NCBI RefSeq assembly: GCF_900091845.1
Contig: NZ_FMCI01000157.1
Coordinates: forward strand, 1 to 64,000
Direction: 5' to 3'
Length of the DNA: 64,000 nucleotides
Source of the DNA: Streptomyces sp. SolWspMP-5a-2
Lineage (GTDB): Bacteria; Actinomycetota; Actinomycetes; Streptomycetales; Streptomycetaceae
Shown here: one piece after another, positions 42,275 to 52,277 of the stretch
How positions within the stretch are numbered: position 1 is the first letter of the stretch
Layout: every line of letters begins with the position of its first letter
Program-made: the position numbers and the translations under genes
Notes under the pieces: generated by a model
What the model was told of the DNA's origin: nothing
Database searches by the model: none
The model's input: the letters and a program-made list of their open reading frames with translations, nothing else

Positions 42275-43242
42275 CAGGAGATCACCACCTTGACGATGCC
42301 GGTGAGGGCGATCTGAGCGAGGGAGAGGGGGACGAGGAGGGTCCAGGAGAGCTTCTGCAACTGGTCCTCACGCAGCCGCGGATAGGTCACACGGAGCCAG
42401 ATGACGACGAAGGCGAGGACGGCCGTCTTGAGCAGGGTCCAGACCCAGCCGAGGCCGTCGGCACCGAACGGGCCGTGCCAGCCGCCCAGGAAGAGGACGG
42501 TGGTGAGGCCGCACAGGACGACGATCCCGGCGTACTCGGCGAGGAGGAAGAGGGCGAAGCGCAGGCCGGTGTACTCGGTGTAGGCGCCGAAGATGATCTC
42601 CGAGTCGGCGACGGGCATGTCGAAGGGGGGACGCTGGAGTTCGGCGAGACCGGCGACGAAGAAGACGACCGCGCCGACGATCTGCCAGGGCAGCCACCAC
42701 CACTCGAAGGCGTCGAGGATGCCGGGCAGGGAGACGGTCCCGGCGGCCATGGCGACGGACGCGGCGGTGAGCAGCATCGGGAGTTCGTAGGCGAGGAGCT
42801 GGGCGGCGGTGCGCAGCCCGCCGAGGAGGGAGAACTTGTTGGCGGACGCCCAGCCGGCCATCAGGGAGCCGAGGACGCCGACTCCCATCACGGCGAGGAC
42901 GAAGAAGACGCCCGCGTCCACCACCTGGCCGACGGCTCCCTCGCCGGGGCCGACGGGGATGACCAGGACGACGAGCAGATAGGGAAGGAGGGCGACGGCG
43001 GGGGCGAGTTGGAAGACGCGCCGGTCGGCGCCGGCCGGGACGATGTCTTCCTTCTGCGCGAACTTCACGCCGTCCGCGACGAGTTGGGCCCAGCCGTGGA
43101 AGCCACCGGCGTACATCGGTCCCAGGCGGCCCTGCATGTGGGCCATGACCTTGTGCTCGGTCTGGCCGACGAGAAGGGGGAAGGTGAGGAAGACGACGAA
43201 GACGATCAGGAGTCGCAGGGCGACGTCGAGAGCGTCGTTCAC
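42274..43242 (-). CDS. nuoH: NADH-quinone oxidoreductase subunit H
   Basis: A 322-residue membrane subunit with eight helices that lines the quinone channel. Conserved [20 protein letters not shown], and [20 protein letters not shown], which holds key acidic residues. It overlaps nuoI by one base and starts at GTG over the nuoC stop. Confidence 0.95.
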   Translation of the reverse strand: MNDALDVALRLLIVFVVFLTFPLLVGQTEHKVMAHMQGRLGPMYAGGFHGWAQLVADGVKFAQKEDIVPAGADRRVFQLAPAVALLPYLLVVLVIPVGPGEGAVGQVVDAGVFFVLAVMGVGVLGSLMAGWASANKFSLLGGLRTAAQLLAYELPMLLTAASVAMAAGTVSLPGILDAFEWWWLPWQIVGAVVFFVAGLAELQRPPFDMPVADSEIIFGAYTEYTGLRFALFLLAEYAGIVVLCGLTTVLFLGGWHGPFGADGLGWVWTLLKTAVLAFVVIWLRVTYPRLREDQLQKLSWTLLVPLSLAQIALTGIVKVVIS

Positions 43243-44975
43243 TGCGGGCCTCCGGCGGGGTTGTCGGGGGTGTCGGGCGAGTCGGATGAATCGGAGGTGT
43301 TGCCGGGAGTCTGGTCCTCGGGGGCGGACTCGGGCCTGACCCCCGGCCCGGTCTCCGACCCGGACTCCGCCTCGGGCCCAGGCCCAGGCCCGGACTCCGG
43401 CTTTGGCTCCGGCTCAGGTCCAGGTCCGGACTCCGGCTCCGAATCAGGTCCAGGGCCAGGCCCAGAATTCGGCTCGGATTCGGGCTCAGGCTCGGGCCGC
43501 TCGTCCGAGGGCCGGGCCTTCGGAGCGGGCGTCCGCCTCCTCGGCTCCGTGGTGTCGTCGAAGGCGGGGCGGGCGTGGTGCCAGGGAGCGTCCGAGCGGG
43601 GGGCCTTCGGCGGGGACTGCGAGGTGTCGGCCGGGGGTGACCCCGGGGCCGGTTCCGCGTCTGTCGCCGGTCCCGATCCCTGCGCCTGCCCCTGCTCTCG
43701 CTGCTGCTCCTGCTGTTGCTGCCGCTCCTGCTCCTGCTCCTGCGGCGCGTTCGCTGCGCGCTGGGTGGCGGAACCGTCGGAGGCGCTGCGTGAACGGCGG
43801 GGTCCCCTGGGGGTGCGCGGGGGTGCCGGGGGCGCTGCGTCCGGGGTCGGCTGACCGGCCTGGGCGGGCTCACCCGGCCCGGCAGTCTCGGCGGACCTGG
43901 CCTTCTCCGCAGGCCCGCCCGGTGCCGCAGGATCACTCGATGTGGGCTCGCTCGGAGCGGGCTCACTCGGTGCCGTGGGCTCCGGGTTGCGGGCGAGCTG
44001 GCTCGCCGAGCCCTGGGACGCCGTGCGCGTCCGGCGCGGGCCCGGCCGGGAGGTGGCGGGCGGGGGCGTGTCGGAGGCCGATCGGGTCTCGGGCGCTGCG
44101 GGCGTTCCGGTCACGCCTGCCGTGCCTGCCGCGCCGGTCCCACCGGGCGTTCCGGTCGAGCCGGTCGAGCCGGTCGGGCCGGTCCCACCAAGCGCATCGC
44201 CTGTCCCGGACGTGCCAGGCGCCGCTGGCGCACCTGGTGTCTCGGGCGTGCCCGGCGCACCGGACGCGGCCGGAGTCCCCGTCGTCCCTGCACTCCCCGT
44301 CGTCCCGGTCGCCCCCGTGGAGCCGGACGCCGTGCGGGTTCGGCGGGGTGGGCGGTCGGCCGGGGTTCCGGGGGCCGTGCGGGACGCGCGGGCCGGGGCC
44401 GCCGGGAGCCGGCCCTTGAGCGGGCCCCACTCGTTCGGGTCGGGGACGCCCGGAGGGAGCATCTGGCGTCGCTTGGGGGCGCCGTGGTCGGACTCCCCCG
44501 GCTCCTTGGCGCCCGGCCATGCCTTGGCCACGCGGGCGGCGAGGACGAAGTCCTTGCGCAGGGGGTGGCCCTCGAAACCGTCGGGGAGGAGGAGGTGGTC
44601 GAGGCCGGGGTGGCCTTCGAAGGTGACGCCGAACATCTCGTGGGTCTCGCGTTCGTGCCAGGCGGCGCCCGCGTAGAGGTCCACGGCGGTGGGCAGGGCC
44701 GGTGTCCCGTGCGGGACCGTCGTGCGCAGGAGGAGTCTGCGGACGGGGGCGAGGGCGACGACGTGGGCCGATACGCGGAAGCCGGTGCCGGGCTCGTCGA
44801 CCGCGCTCAGCCAGTCGAAGTAGGTGCAGCCGAGGTCGTCGCGGGCCACGCGCAGGGCGGCGAGCCAGGTCGTGGCGGGGACATCGACGGTCAGGACGTC
44901 GTAGGACTCCTCGGCGGTGGCGTCCGGGCCGAAGAGTTCGGCGGCGGGGGCGGGGAGCCAGCCGACGTTCGTCAT
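43239..44975 (-). CDS. nuoC: NADH-quinone oxidoreductase subunit C with very long disordered tail
   Basis: A 578-residue protein. Only about the first 190 residues are the NuoC (30-kDa) domain, with the signature [20 protein letters not shown] and [14 protein letters not shown]. The other ~390 are low-complexity: glycine/threonine/proline repeats, three RR(T/S)R(T/S)AS blocks, a glutamine-rich run, and acidic P-E-S-G repeats near the end, with a conserved-looking [14 protein letters not shown]. No NuoD domain is present despite the length. The tail's role is unknown; it is encoded in frame with normal codon use. Confidence 0.9.
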   Translation of the reverse strand: MTNVGWLPAPAAELFGPDATAEESYDVLTVDVPATTWLAALRVARDDLGCTYFDWLSAVDEPGTGFRVSAHVVALAPVRRLLLRTTVPHGTPALPTAVDLYAGAAWHERETHEMFGVTFEGHPGLDHLLLPDGFEGHPLRKDFVLAARVAKAWPGAKEPGESDHGAPKRRQMLPPGVPDPNEWGPLKGRLPAAPARASRTAPGTPADRPPRRTRTASGSTGATGTTGSAGTTGTPAASGAPGTPETPGAPAAPGTSGTGDALGGTGPTGSTGSTGTPGGTGAAGTAGVTGTPAAPETRSASDTPPPATSRPGPRRTRTASQGSASQLARNPEPTAPSEPAPSEPTSSDPAAPGGPAEKARSAETAGPGEPAQAGQPTPDAAPPAPPRTPRGPRRSRSASDGSATQRAANAPQEQEQERQQQQEQQREQGQAQGSGPATDAEPAPGSPPADTSQSPPKAPRSDAPWHHARPAFDDTTEPRRRTPAPKARPSDERPEPEPESEPNSGPGPGPDSEPESGPGPEPEPKPESGPGPGPEAESGSETGPGVRPESAPEDQTPGNTSDSSDSPDTPDNPAGGPQ

Positions 44976-45847
44976 CGCGGGCCCTCCTCCTCGCCGGTGG
45001 CCGGGCGTTCGCCTGCCGCGGTCTTCCCGCCGGGGGCCCGGCCGGTGCCGGTACCGGTGTCCGTGCCGGTACCGGTGGCTGTGCCGGTCGCGGTGGCTGT
45101 GCCGGTCGCGGTGGCTGTGCCGGTACCGGTGTCCGTGCCGGTCGCGGTGGCTGTGCCCGTGGCCGCCGGGGCGTCCACGGGGCCCCGTACGAGGTCGCTC
45201 TGGAGGGCCGCCGCCGATGGCCTCGGCGTCGTCGGCGCAGCCGGGCCGGGGTCCCGAGCCGGGTCCGTACCGTCCGGCGGGGGTGTGCCGTAGCGGTCGC
45301 CCAGGGACTCCCTGGCGATCTTCTCCTGGAGTTTGAGGATGCCCTGGAGGAGCGCCTCGGGGCGGGGCGGGCAGCCGGGGACGTAGACGTCGACGGGGAT
45401 GATCTGGTCGACGCCCTTGGTGACGGAGTAGGAGTCCCAGTACGGGCCGCCGCAGTTGGAGCAGGCGCCGAAGGAGATGACGTACTTGGGTTCCGGCATC
45501 TGCTCGTAGAGGCGCTTCACGGCCGGGGCCATCTTGTCCGTGACCGTGCCGGAGACGACCATCAGGTCCGCCTGGCGCGGGCCGGGCGCGAAGGGGATGA
45601 CGCCGAGGCGGATGAAGTCGTGGCGGGCCATCGACGCGGCGATGAACTCGATGGCGCAGCAGGCGAGGCCGAAGTTGAAGACCCAGAGCGAGTAGCGGCG
45701 GCCCCAGTTGAGGACGACCTTCATGGGCTCGGGGGCGAGGCGGGCGAGGGCGCCCAGCCGTTTCGGCTCCGGGAGCAACACCGGAGCGGGCGCCGGGACC
45801 GGCGTCGTCGCGGATTCCGGTGTGGTCGGGTCTGGCGTCACGTCCAT
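44972..45847 (-). CDS. nuoB: NADH-quinone oxidoreductase subunit B with Thr/Ala/Gly repeat tail
   Basis: A 291-residue protein. Residues about 40-200 are the NuoB domain with the N2-cluster cysteines in [24 protein letters not shown] and [12 protein letters not shown]. The ~90-residue tail contains (TA)(TG) dipeptide repeats encoded by an 18-bp tandem unit (about 45040-45165). It overlaps nuoA by ten bases and nuoC by ATGA. Confidence 0.94.
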   Translation of the reverse strand: MDVTPDPTTPESATTPVPAPAPVLLPEPKRLGALARLAPEPMKVVLNWGRRYSLWVFNFGLACCAIEFIAASMARHDFIRLGVIPFAPGPRQADLMVVSGTVTDKMAPAVKRLYEQMPEPKYVISFGACSNCGGPYWDSYSVTKGVDQIIPVDVYVPGCPPRPEALLQGILKLQEKIARESLGDRYGTPPPDGTDPARDPGPAAPTTPRPSAAALQSDLVRGPVDAPAATGTATATGTDTGTGTATATGTATATGTATGTGTDTGTGTGRAPGGKTAAGERPATGEEEGPR

Positions 45848-46230
45848 GCCAGGACGCCCTTCTTGTAGGCGTAGAGCAGGCCCACGGCCAGGAAGCCGAG
45901 GAAGACGAACATCTCGACGAGGGTCGCGGCGCCGTAGCCGGGGGCGGCGAAGACCGTCGCCCAGGGGAAGAGGAAGATCGAGTCGACGGCGAAGACGACG
46001 TACAGGAACGCGTAGACGTAGTAGCGGACCTGGGTGTGGGCCCAGCCCTCGCCGACCGGGTCGACGCCGCACTCGTAGGTGAGGAGCTTCTCCGGGGTGG
46101 GGACCACCGGCCGCAGCAGCCGTCCCGCGCCGAAGGCGACGGCGACGAAGAGCACCCCGACGACGGCCAGCAGGCCGACGACCGAGTACGACCGGAAGTA
46201 CTCCGCCGCGATGACGGTCGGTTCCCGCAC
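45838..46230 (-). CDS. nuoA: NADH-quinone oxidoreductase subunit A
   Basis: A 130-residue protein with three helices. Conserved [12 protein letters not shown], and the acidic residue in [16 protein letters not shown] and [10 protein letters not shown]. First gene of the partial cluster. It starts at GTG with GGGAG upstream. The next upstream DNA contains five direct repeats and a divergent kinase gene. Confidence 0.94.
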   Translation of the reverse strand: MREPTVIAAEYFRSYSVVGLLAVVGVLFVAVAFGAGRLLRPVVPTPEKLLTYECGVDPVGEGWAHTQVRYYVYAFLYVVFAVDSIFLFPWATVFAAPGYGAATLVEMFVFLGFLAVGLLYAYKKGVLAWT

Positions 46231-46254
46231 GTCCGTCCCCTCGCTCCCCTGGCT

Positions 46255-46331
46255 GTGACCCGTACGTCCTGTGACCCGTACGTCCTGTGTTCCGCACGGC
46301 TGTGATCCGTACGACGGTGATCCGTACGCAC
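46255..46331. repeat. Five direct repeats in the nuoA/kinase divergent region
   Basis: GTGACCCGTACGTCCT occurs twice in a row (46255-46286), a weaker copy follows (46287-46301), then GTGATCCGTACG occurs twice (46302 and 46317). The spacing is 15-16 bp, about one and a half helical turns. The position between two divergent genes suits a regulator-binding array. The bases from 46332 to 46464 hold no gene. Confidence 0.7.
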
Positions 46332-46464
46332 GGGAGTCTAGGCCCTGATAAAGAGGTGGTAAGCAGTCCGTCCCGGTCTGCCGCGCGGGGGTGGGGTTTT
46401 CCCCAGGGCACGGAGGCGGCCCGCCTCATGGCGCCGGATCGCGGAGCGCGGCAGGCTGGCTCAT

Positions 46465-47658
46465 ATGACCGAACGACAATCGCGTGACGGCGACGGCGAA
46501 CGCCTGCCTCCGCCGCGCTTCGCCTACGACCGCACAACCTGGAAGGAGATCGCGCATCTCCTGGCGAACCTTCCGGTGTCCCTGGTCGGGTTCACCTATG
46601 TCATGACGGTGCTGCTCACCGGCGGGGTGCTGGCGCTGACCGTGATCGGGTTCCCGATGCTGGCGGCGGGGCTGCTGGGCGCGCGGCAGCTGGGGCGTCT
46701 CGAACGGGCGCGGGCCAGGCGGCTGCTGGGGGTGCGGATCGACGAGCCGACCCCGTTGCCCCGGCGGCGTACCGGGTTCCTGCCGTGGCTGTGGATGACG
46801 GTGAAGGACCCGGTGGGCTGGCGCACCGTGCTCTACGACTTCATGCGGCTGCCGTGGGGCATCCTCACCTTCACGGTCACGGTGGTCTCGCTGTTCGTGC
46901 TCTGGCCGGTGCTGCCGTTCCTGGCCCGCGGGATGGCGAGCGCGGACCGGGCGATGGTGCGGGCGCTGCTGTCGCCGTCCGACGAACTGGAGCGGCGGAT
47001 CGCCGAGTTGGAGTCGGACCGCGGGGTCGTGGTGGACACGGCCGCGGCCGATCTGCGGCGCATCGAGCGGGATCTGCACGACGGGGCGCAGGCCAGGCTC
47101 GTCAATCTGGCGATGGGCCTCGGTCTCGCCAAGGAGAAGCTGCTGGAGGACCCGGACGCGGCGGCGACGATGGTCGCGGAGGCGCACGGCGAGGTGAAGC
47201 TCGCGCTGCAGGAGCTGCGGGACCTGGCACGCGGCATCCACCCCGCCGTGCTGACCGACCGCGGGCTCGACGCGGCCCTGTCCTCGGTCGCCACCCGCTG
47301 CACGGTGCCGGTGAAGGTGACCGTGGACCTGGTGGCCAGGCCCGCGGCGGCGATCGAGGGGATCGCCTACTTCACCGTCTCCGAGCTGCTCCAGAACATC
47401 AGCAAGCACAGCGCGGCGAGGACGGCGTCGGTGGAGGTGTGGCGGTCGGCGGACCGGCTGCTGATCCAGGTCGAGGACGACGGCAGGGGCGGGGCGCGGC
47501 TGGCGGACGGCACCGGGATGAAGGGTCTCGCGGACCGGCTGGGCGCGGTCGACGGGCTGTTCGTGCTGGACTCGCCGGCCGGCGGCCCGACCGTCGTCAC
47601 CGCCGAACTGCCCTGGCGGGACCGCTCCGAGGACCAGGGCGCCCCCTCCCGGCCGTGA
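46465..47658 (+). CDS. Two-component sensor histidine kinase (HisKA_3)
   Basis: A 397-residue kinase. The N-terminal ~165 residues carry four hydrophobic segments in two pairs, a membrane sensor domain also found in the next kinase. The dimerisation helix has [20 protein letters not shown] with the phosphorylated histidine. The ATPase domain shows [10 protein letters not shown] (N box) and DDGRGG (G1). It diverges from nuoA. A long hairpin separates it from the second kinase, so the two may be transcribed separately. Confidence 0.92.
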   Translation: MTERQSRDGDGERLPPPRFAYDRTTWKEIAHLLANLPVSLVGFTYVMTVLLTGGVLALTVIGFPMLAAGLLGARQLGRLERARARRLLGVRIDEPTPLPRRRTGFLPWLWMTVKDPVGWRTVLYDFMRLPWGILTFTVTVVSLFVLWPVLPFLARGMASADRAMVRALLSPSDELERRIAELESDRGVVVDTAAADLRRIERDLHDGAQARLVNLAMGLGLAKEKLLEDPDAAATMVAEAHGEVKLALQELRDLARGIHPAVLTDRGLDAALSSVATRCTVPVKVTVDLVARPAAAIEGIAYFTVSELLQNISKHSAARTASVEVWRSADRLLIQVEDDGRGGARLADGTGMKGLADRLGAVDGLFVLDSPAGGPTVVTAELPWRDRSEDQGAPSRP

Positions 47659-47733
47659 GCGCGCCCCTCCCGGCCGGGAGCGCGCCCGCGGTGCGCGGCG
47701 GGCGGTAGGCACGTCCGTCAGCGGCGGACCGGT

Positions 47734-47791
47734 GGCCGTCGGCGTCCCGGACGGGGGTGGGGAAAACCCCCCGTCCGGGACGCCGACGGCC
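47734..47791 (+). terminator. Twenty-four-bp perfect hairpin between the two kinases
   Basis: The 24-base arms (47734-47757 and 47768-47791) are fully complementary, with a ten-base loop that contains GGGGAAAA. It lies 75 bases after the first kinase's stop. The rest of 47659-47897 shows no gene. Confidence 0.8.
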
Positions 47792-47897
47792 TCCATGGTC
47801 CGCGGACCCGCCGCGCGGGAGTGTTGAGGCAGCGCGGAACACCCCGTGCGGCGGGTGCGCGCAGCGGACGCGTGGACGAGAGGAACGGACGACGCCG

Positions 47898-49364
47898 ATG
47901 GCCACGGAGTACGGGCACGAGGACGGTTTCGGTCAGGGGTGCGGACGCCCCACCGGCTTCCGCGACGGGTACGGGCGCGACGCCGGACTCCGCGACGGGT
48001 ACGGGCGCGACGCCGGACTCCGCGACGGGTACGGGCGCGACGCCGGGCTCCGGGACGGGTACGGGCGCGGGCACCGGCTGCCGGCCGGGCTGCGGGCGCC
48101 GTTCGAGGGGCGCAGCTGGCGGGAGTTCGGGTACGTGCTGCTCGGCCTGCCGGTCGGGATCCTGCTGTTCACCTACGCGGTCACCATGGTGTCGCTGGGG
48201 ATGGGGCTGCTGGTGACGTTCGTCGGGATCCCGGTGCTGGCGCTGGCGCTGGCGGGCTGCCGGGGCCTGGGCGCCCTGGAGCGGACGCGGGCGCGGGCGC
48301 TGCTGGGCCTTGAGGTGGCCGCCCCCGAGCCGCTGCGGACCAGGGGTGACGGGTTCATGGCCTGGGTGGGCGCCCTGCTCAAGAGCGGTGCCTCGTGGCG
48401 GACACTGCTGTACGCGGTGGTGCAGTTCCCGTGGTCGGTGTTCTCGTTCTGCGTCGCGCTGCCGCTGTGGACGTGCGGCTGGGCGCTGCTGACGTATCCG
48501 CTCTGGTTCTGGGTCTTCCCGATGTACGTGGGCCAGGGCGGCCTCCAGCTGTACGGGGACGAGCACCACCGGGTCTACCTCGACAACCCGTTCGAGATCG
48601 GGCTGACGGCGCTGGTCGGGCTGCTGTTCACGATGGCCACGCCGTGGATCGTGCGGGCGCTGACGCAGATGGACCGGCTGATGGTGCACGGGCTGCTCGG
48701 GCCGACCCGGCTGTCGGCGCGGGTGGTGGAGCTGGAGTCGGACCGCGGGGTCGTGGTGGACACGGCCGCGGCCGACCTGCGGCGCATCGAGCGTGACCTG
48801 CACGACGGCGCGCAGGCCAGGCTCGTCAACCTGGCGATGGACCTGGGCCTGGCCAAGGAGAAGCTGGCGGAGGACCCGCGGGCCGCGGCGCGGATGGTGG
48901 ACGAGGCGCACGGCGAGGTGAAGACGGCGCTGCAGGAGCTGCGGGACCTGGCGCGCGGCATCCACCCGGCCGTGCTGACCGACCGCGGGCTCGACGCGGC
49001 CCTGTCCTCGGTCGCCACCCGGTGCGCGGTCCCGGTGCAGGTGGACGTCGACCTCACGGAGCGGCCCGCGCCCGCGATCGAGGGGATCGCCTACTTCACC
49101 GTCTCGGAGCTGCTCCAGAACGTGAGCAAGCACGCGCGGGCCACCTGGGCGACCGTCGACGTGTGGCGGGTGGAGGACCGGCTGATGGTGCAGGTGATGG
49201 ACAACGGGGTGGGCGGCGCGGACGCGGCCCGGGGGTCGGGGCTCGGCGGGCTGGCCGGGCGGGTCGACGCGGTGGACGGGATCCTGCTGGTCGACTCGCC
49301 GGCGGGCGGCCCCACCCGGGTGACGGCGGAGCTGCCGTGGCGGGGGGAGCGGACGCTGCGCTGA
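47898..49364 (+). CDS. Two-component sensor histidine kinase with N-terminal 10-residue repeats
   Basis: A 488-residue kinase closely related to the preceding one from the membrane domain onward. It has the same H box ([20 protein letters not shown]), N box SELLQNVSKH and G box DNGVGG. Its own features are a ~60-residue N-terminus with the unit DGYGRDAGLR repeated three to four times, encoded by a 30-bp tandem repeat, and a longer membrane region. The ATG was placed at MATEYGHEDG; a longer start would translate the hairpin region. Probably signals to the response regulator downstream. Confidence 0.9.
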   Translation: MATEYGHEDGFGQGCGRPTGFRDGYGRDAGLRDGYGRDAGLRDGYGRDAGLRDGYGRGHRLPAGLRAPFEGRSWREFGYVLLGLPVGILLFTYAVTMVSLGMGLLVTFVGIPVLALALAGCRGLGALERTRARALLGLEVAAPEPLRTRGDGFMAWVGALLKSGASWRTLLYAVVQFPWSVFSFCVALPLWTCGWALLTYPLWFWVFPMYVGQGGLQLYGDEHHRVYLDNPFEIGLTALVGLLFTMATPWIVRALTQMDRLMVHGLLGPTRLSARVVELESDRGVVVDTAAADLRRIERDLHDGAQARLVNLAMDLGLAKEKLAEDPRAAARMVDEAHGEVKTALQELRDLARGIHPAVLTDRGLDAALSSVATRCAVPVQVDVDLTERPAPAIEGIAYFTVSELLQNVSKHARATWATVDVWRVEDRLMVQVMDNGVGGADAARGSGLGGLAGRVDAVDGILLVDSPAGGPTRVTAELPWRGERTLR

Positions 49365-49511
49365 CCCGGACCCCGCGGGACCGACCCGTCCCGCCCCGCC
49401 GTGCCCCGTCCCGTCCCCCGGGCCGGGGCCGCGCTGCGGTGAAAGCTGGGATGCTGGCCCCGGACACACAACGGAGTCCGGGCTGGGGGGCCAGAGAGCG
49501 TGGAGGACAGG

Positions 49512-50171
49512 GTGCGGGTCGTCATCGCCGAGGATTCGGTGCTGCTCAGGGAGGGGCTGACCCGGTTGCTGACCGACCGGGGGCACGACGTGGTCGCGGG
49601 TGTCGGCGACGGGGAGGCGCTGGTCAAGACGATCATCGGACTGGACGGGCAGGGCGAGCTCCCCGACGTCGTGGTCGCCGACGTGCGGATGCCGCCGACC
49701 CACACCGACGAGGGCGTGCGGGCCGCGGTGCGGCTGCGCAAGGCGTATCCGGGGCTCGGGGTGCTGGTGCTGTCGCAGTACGTGGAGGAGCGGTACGCCA
49801 CCGAACTGCTGGCCGGATCGAGCCGGGGCGTGGGCTATCTGCTGAAGGACCGGGTGGCCGACGTGCGGGAGTTCGTCGACGCGGTGGTGCGGGTGGCCAG
49901 GGGCGGCACCGCCCTCGACCCCGAGGTGGTCGCGCAGCTCCTCGGACGCAGCCGCAAGCAGGACGTCCTGGCCGGGCTGACACCCCGGGAGCGCGAGGTG
50001 CTGGGCCTGATGGCCGAGGGGCGCACCAACTCGGCGATCGCGCGGCAGCTCGTGGTGAGCGACGGGGCGGTGGAGAAGCACGTCAGCAACATCTTCCTGA
50101 AGCTCGGGCTCTCGCCGAGCGACGGCGACCACCGGCGCGTGCTCGCGGTCCTCACCTACCTCAACACCTGA
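49512..50171 (+). CDS. NarL/LuxR-type response regulator
   Basis: A 219-residue regulator. Receiver domain: VRVVIAEDSVLLREGLTRLL, phosphoacceptor aspartate in VVVADVRMPP, lysine in YLLKDRV. The C-terminal LuxR helix-turn-helix has LTPREREVLGLMAEGRTNSA and VEKHVSNIFLKLGL. I prefer the GTG with GGAGG five bases before it to one four codons upstream. Two kinases with one regulator suggests both feed one output; the regulon is unknown. Confidence 0.92.
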   Translation: MRVVIAEDSVLLREGLTRLLTDRGHDVVAGVGDGEALVKTIIGLDGQGELPDVVVADVRMPPTHTDEGVRAAVRLRKAYPGLGVLVLSQYVEERYATELLAGSSRGVGYLLKDRVADVREFVDAVVRVARGGTALDPEVVAQLLGRSRKQDVLAGLTPREREVLGLMAEGRTNSAIARQLVVSDGAVEKHVSNIFLKLGLSPSDGDHRRVLAVLTYLNT

Positions 50172-50348
50172 CGGGCGCCACCGGGGTGCCACCCTCGACA
50201 TCAGGACAAGTAGGGGCGGGAGGCCGTCTCAAAACCGTGTCCAAGAGGCGAATGACCCCGGGAACGCGACCCCTCCGGCCGTAGGGTTGGTCCGGGCCTG
50301 CCTTCCAGAAGGCGGGCCCAGTCAGCCGCCTCGAGGAGGTCCAGTTCA

Positions 50349-52277
50349 GTGACCAGCCAGGCCAGCAGGACAGCGGAACAGGCCGACGAAACCCTACTGT
50401 CAGAGCAGCGCGACCCGGCGGGCAGCAAGAGCGTCCGCAGGCTGGACCGGGTGATCATCCGGTTCGCCGGGGACTCCGGTGACGGCATGCAGCTCACCGG
50501 TGACCGGTTCACGTCGGAGACGGCGTCGTTCGGGAACGACCTGTCGACGCTGCCGAACTTCCCGGCCGAGATCCGGGCACCCGCCGGAACACTGCCGGGG
50601 GTGTCGTCCTTCCAGCTGCACTTCGCGGACCACGACATCCTGACCCCGGGCGACGCGCCGAACGTGCTGGTGGCGATGAACCCGGCGGCGCTGAAGGCGA
50701 ACATCGCGGATCTCCCCAGAGGTGCGGAGATCATCGTCGACACCGACGAGTTCACCCGGCGGGCGGTGCAGAAGGTCGGGTACCAGGCGTCCCCGCTGGA
50801 GGACGGTTCGCTGGAGGGCTACAGCGTGCACCAGGTGCCGCTGACGACGCTCACGGTGGAGGCGCTGAAGGAGTTCGACCTCAGCCGCAAGGAGGCCGAG
50901 CGGAGCAAGAACATGTTCGCGCTGGGGCTGCTGAGCTGGATGTACCACCGTCCGACGGAGGGGACGGAGCGTTTCCTCAAGGCCAAGTTCGCGAAGCGGC
51001 CGCAGATCGCGGAGGCGAACCTGGCCGCGTTCCGGGCGGGCTGGAACTTCGGCGAGACGACGGAGGACTTCGCGGTCTCCTACGAGATCGCCCCGGCGGT
51101 GACGGCGTTCCCGGCGGGCGTGTACCGCAACATCTCCGGGAACCTGGCGCTCTCCTACGGCCTCGTGGCCGCGTCCCGGCAGGCGGGGCTGCCCCTCTTC
51201 CTGGGGTCGTACCCGATCACCCCGGCGTCGGACATCCTGCACGAGCTGAGCCGGCACAAGAACTTCGGGGTGCGGACCTTCCAGGCGGAGGACGAGATCG
51301 CGGGGGTGGGCGCGGCGCTGGGAGCGGCCTTCGGCGGGGCGCTGGGGGTGACGACGACCTCGGGCCCCGGGGTGGCGCTGAAGGCGGAGACGATCGGGCT
51401 CGCGGTGTCGATGGAGCTGCCGCTGCTGGTGGTGGACATCCAGCGCGGCGGGCCCTCGACGGGGCTGCCCACCAAGACCGAGCAGGCGGACCTGCTCCAG
51501 GCCATGTTCGGGCGCAACGGCGAGGCCCCGGTCCCGGTGGTGGCGCCGTGCACCCCGGCGGACTGCTTCGACGCGGCGCTGGAGGCCGCCCGGATCGCGC
51601 TGACCTACCGCACCCCGGTCTTCCTGCTCTCCGACGGCTACCTGGCCAACGGCTCGGAACCGTGGCGCATCCCGGACGTGGCCGAACTCCCGGACCTGCG
51701 CGTGGAGTTCGCGCGGGAGCGCAATCACACCCTGGCGGACGGCCAGGAGGTGTTCTGGCCCTACAAACGCGACCCGCGGACGCTGGCCCGCCCCTGGGCG
51801 GTGCCCGGCACCCCCGGCCTGGAACACCGGATCGGCGGGATCGAGAAGCAGGACGGCAGCGGCGAGATCTCCTACGCGCCCGCCAACCACGACTTCATGG
51901 TCCGCACCCGCCAGGCGAAGATCGACGGCATCGAGGTGGCGGACCTGACGGTCGACGACCCGGACGGGGCGCGGACCCTGGTGCTGGGCTGGGGCTCGAC
52001 CTACGGCCCGATCACCGCGGCGGTACGGCGGCTGCGGGCGGCGGGAGAGGCCGTCGCGCAGGCCCACCTGCGCCACCTCAACCCCTTCCCCGCCAACCTC
52101 GGCGACGTCCTGGCGCGCTACGAGCGCGTCGTCGTCCCGGAGATGAACCTCGGTCAGCTCGCCACCCTGGTGCGGGCCAGGTACCTGGTCGACGTCCACT
52201 CCTACAACCAGGTCAACGGCATGCCGTTCAAGGCCGAGCAGCTCGCCACCGCGCTGAAGGAGGCCATCGATGGCTGA
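50349..52277 (+). CDS. korA: 2-oxoacid:ferredoxin oxidoreductase, alpha (fused gamma-alpha) subunit
   Basis: A 642-residue subunit. An N-terminal gamma domain (about 25-215) includes IRFAGDSGDGMQLTGDRF and LPNFPAEIRAPAGT. The alpha part starts near 235, with GSYPITPASDILHELSRHKN, GAALGAAFGGALGVTTTSGP and the KTEQADLLQAMFGRNGEAPV loop. With KorB it converts 2-oxoglutarate and CoA to succinyl-CoA while reducing ferredoxin. GAGGAGG precedes the GTG start. A GGGCC hairpin lies in the leader. Confidence 0.93.
   Translation: MTSQASRTAEQADETLLSEQRDPAGSKSVRRLDRVIIRFAGDSGDGMQLTGDRFTSETASFGNDLSTLPNFPAEIRAPAGTLPGVSSFQLHFADHDILTPGDAPNVLVAMNPAALKANIADLPRGAEIIVDTDEFTRRAVQKVGYQASPLEDGSLEGYSVHQVPLTTLTVEALKEFDLSRKEAERSKNMFALGLLSWMYHRPTEGTERFLKAKFAKRPQIAEANLAAFRAGWNFGETTEDFAVSYEIAPAVTAFPAGVYRNISGNLALSYGLVAASRQAGLPLFLGSYPITPASDILHELSRHKNFGVRTFQAEDEIAGVGAALGAAFGGALGVTTTSGPGVALKAETIGLAVSMELPLLVVDIQRGGPSTGLPTKTEQADLLQAMFGRNGEAPVPVVAPCTPADCFDAALEAARIALTYRTPVFLLSDGYLANGSEPWRIPDVAELPDLRVEFARERNHTLADGQEVFWPYKRDPRTLARPWAVPGTPGLEHRIGGIEKQDGSGEISYAPANHDFMVRTRQAKIDGIEVADLTVDDPDGARTLVLGWGSTYGPITAAVRRLRAAGEAVAQAHLRHLNPFPANLGDVLARYERVVVPEMNLGQLATLVRARYLVDVHSYNQVNGMPFKAEQLATALKEAIDG

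Noticed and set aside
43239..44975. NuoC-NuoD fusion
   Set aside because: The extra ~390 residues are low-complexity and contain none of the NuoD motifs.
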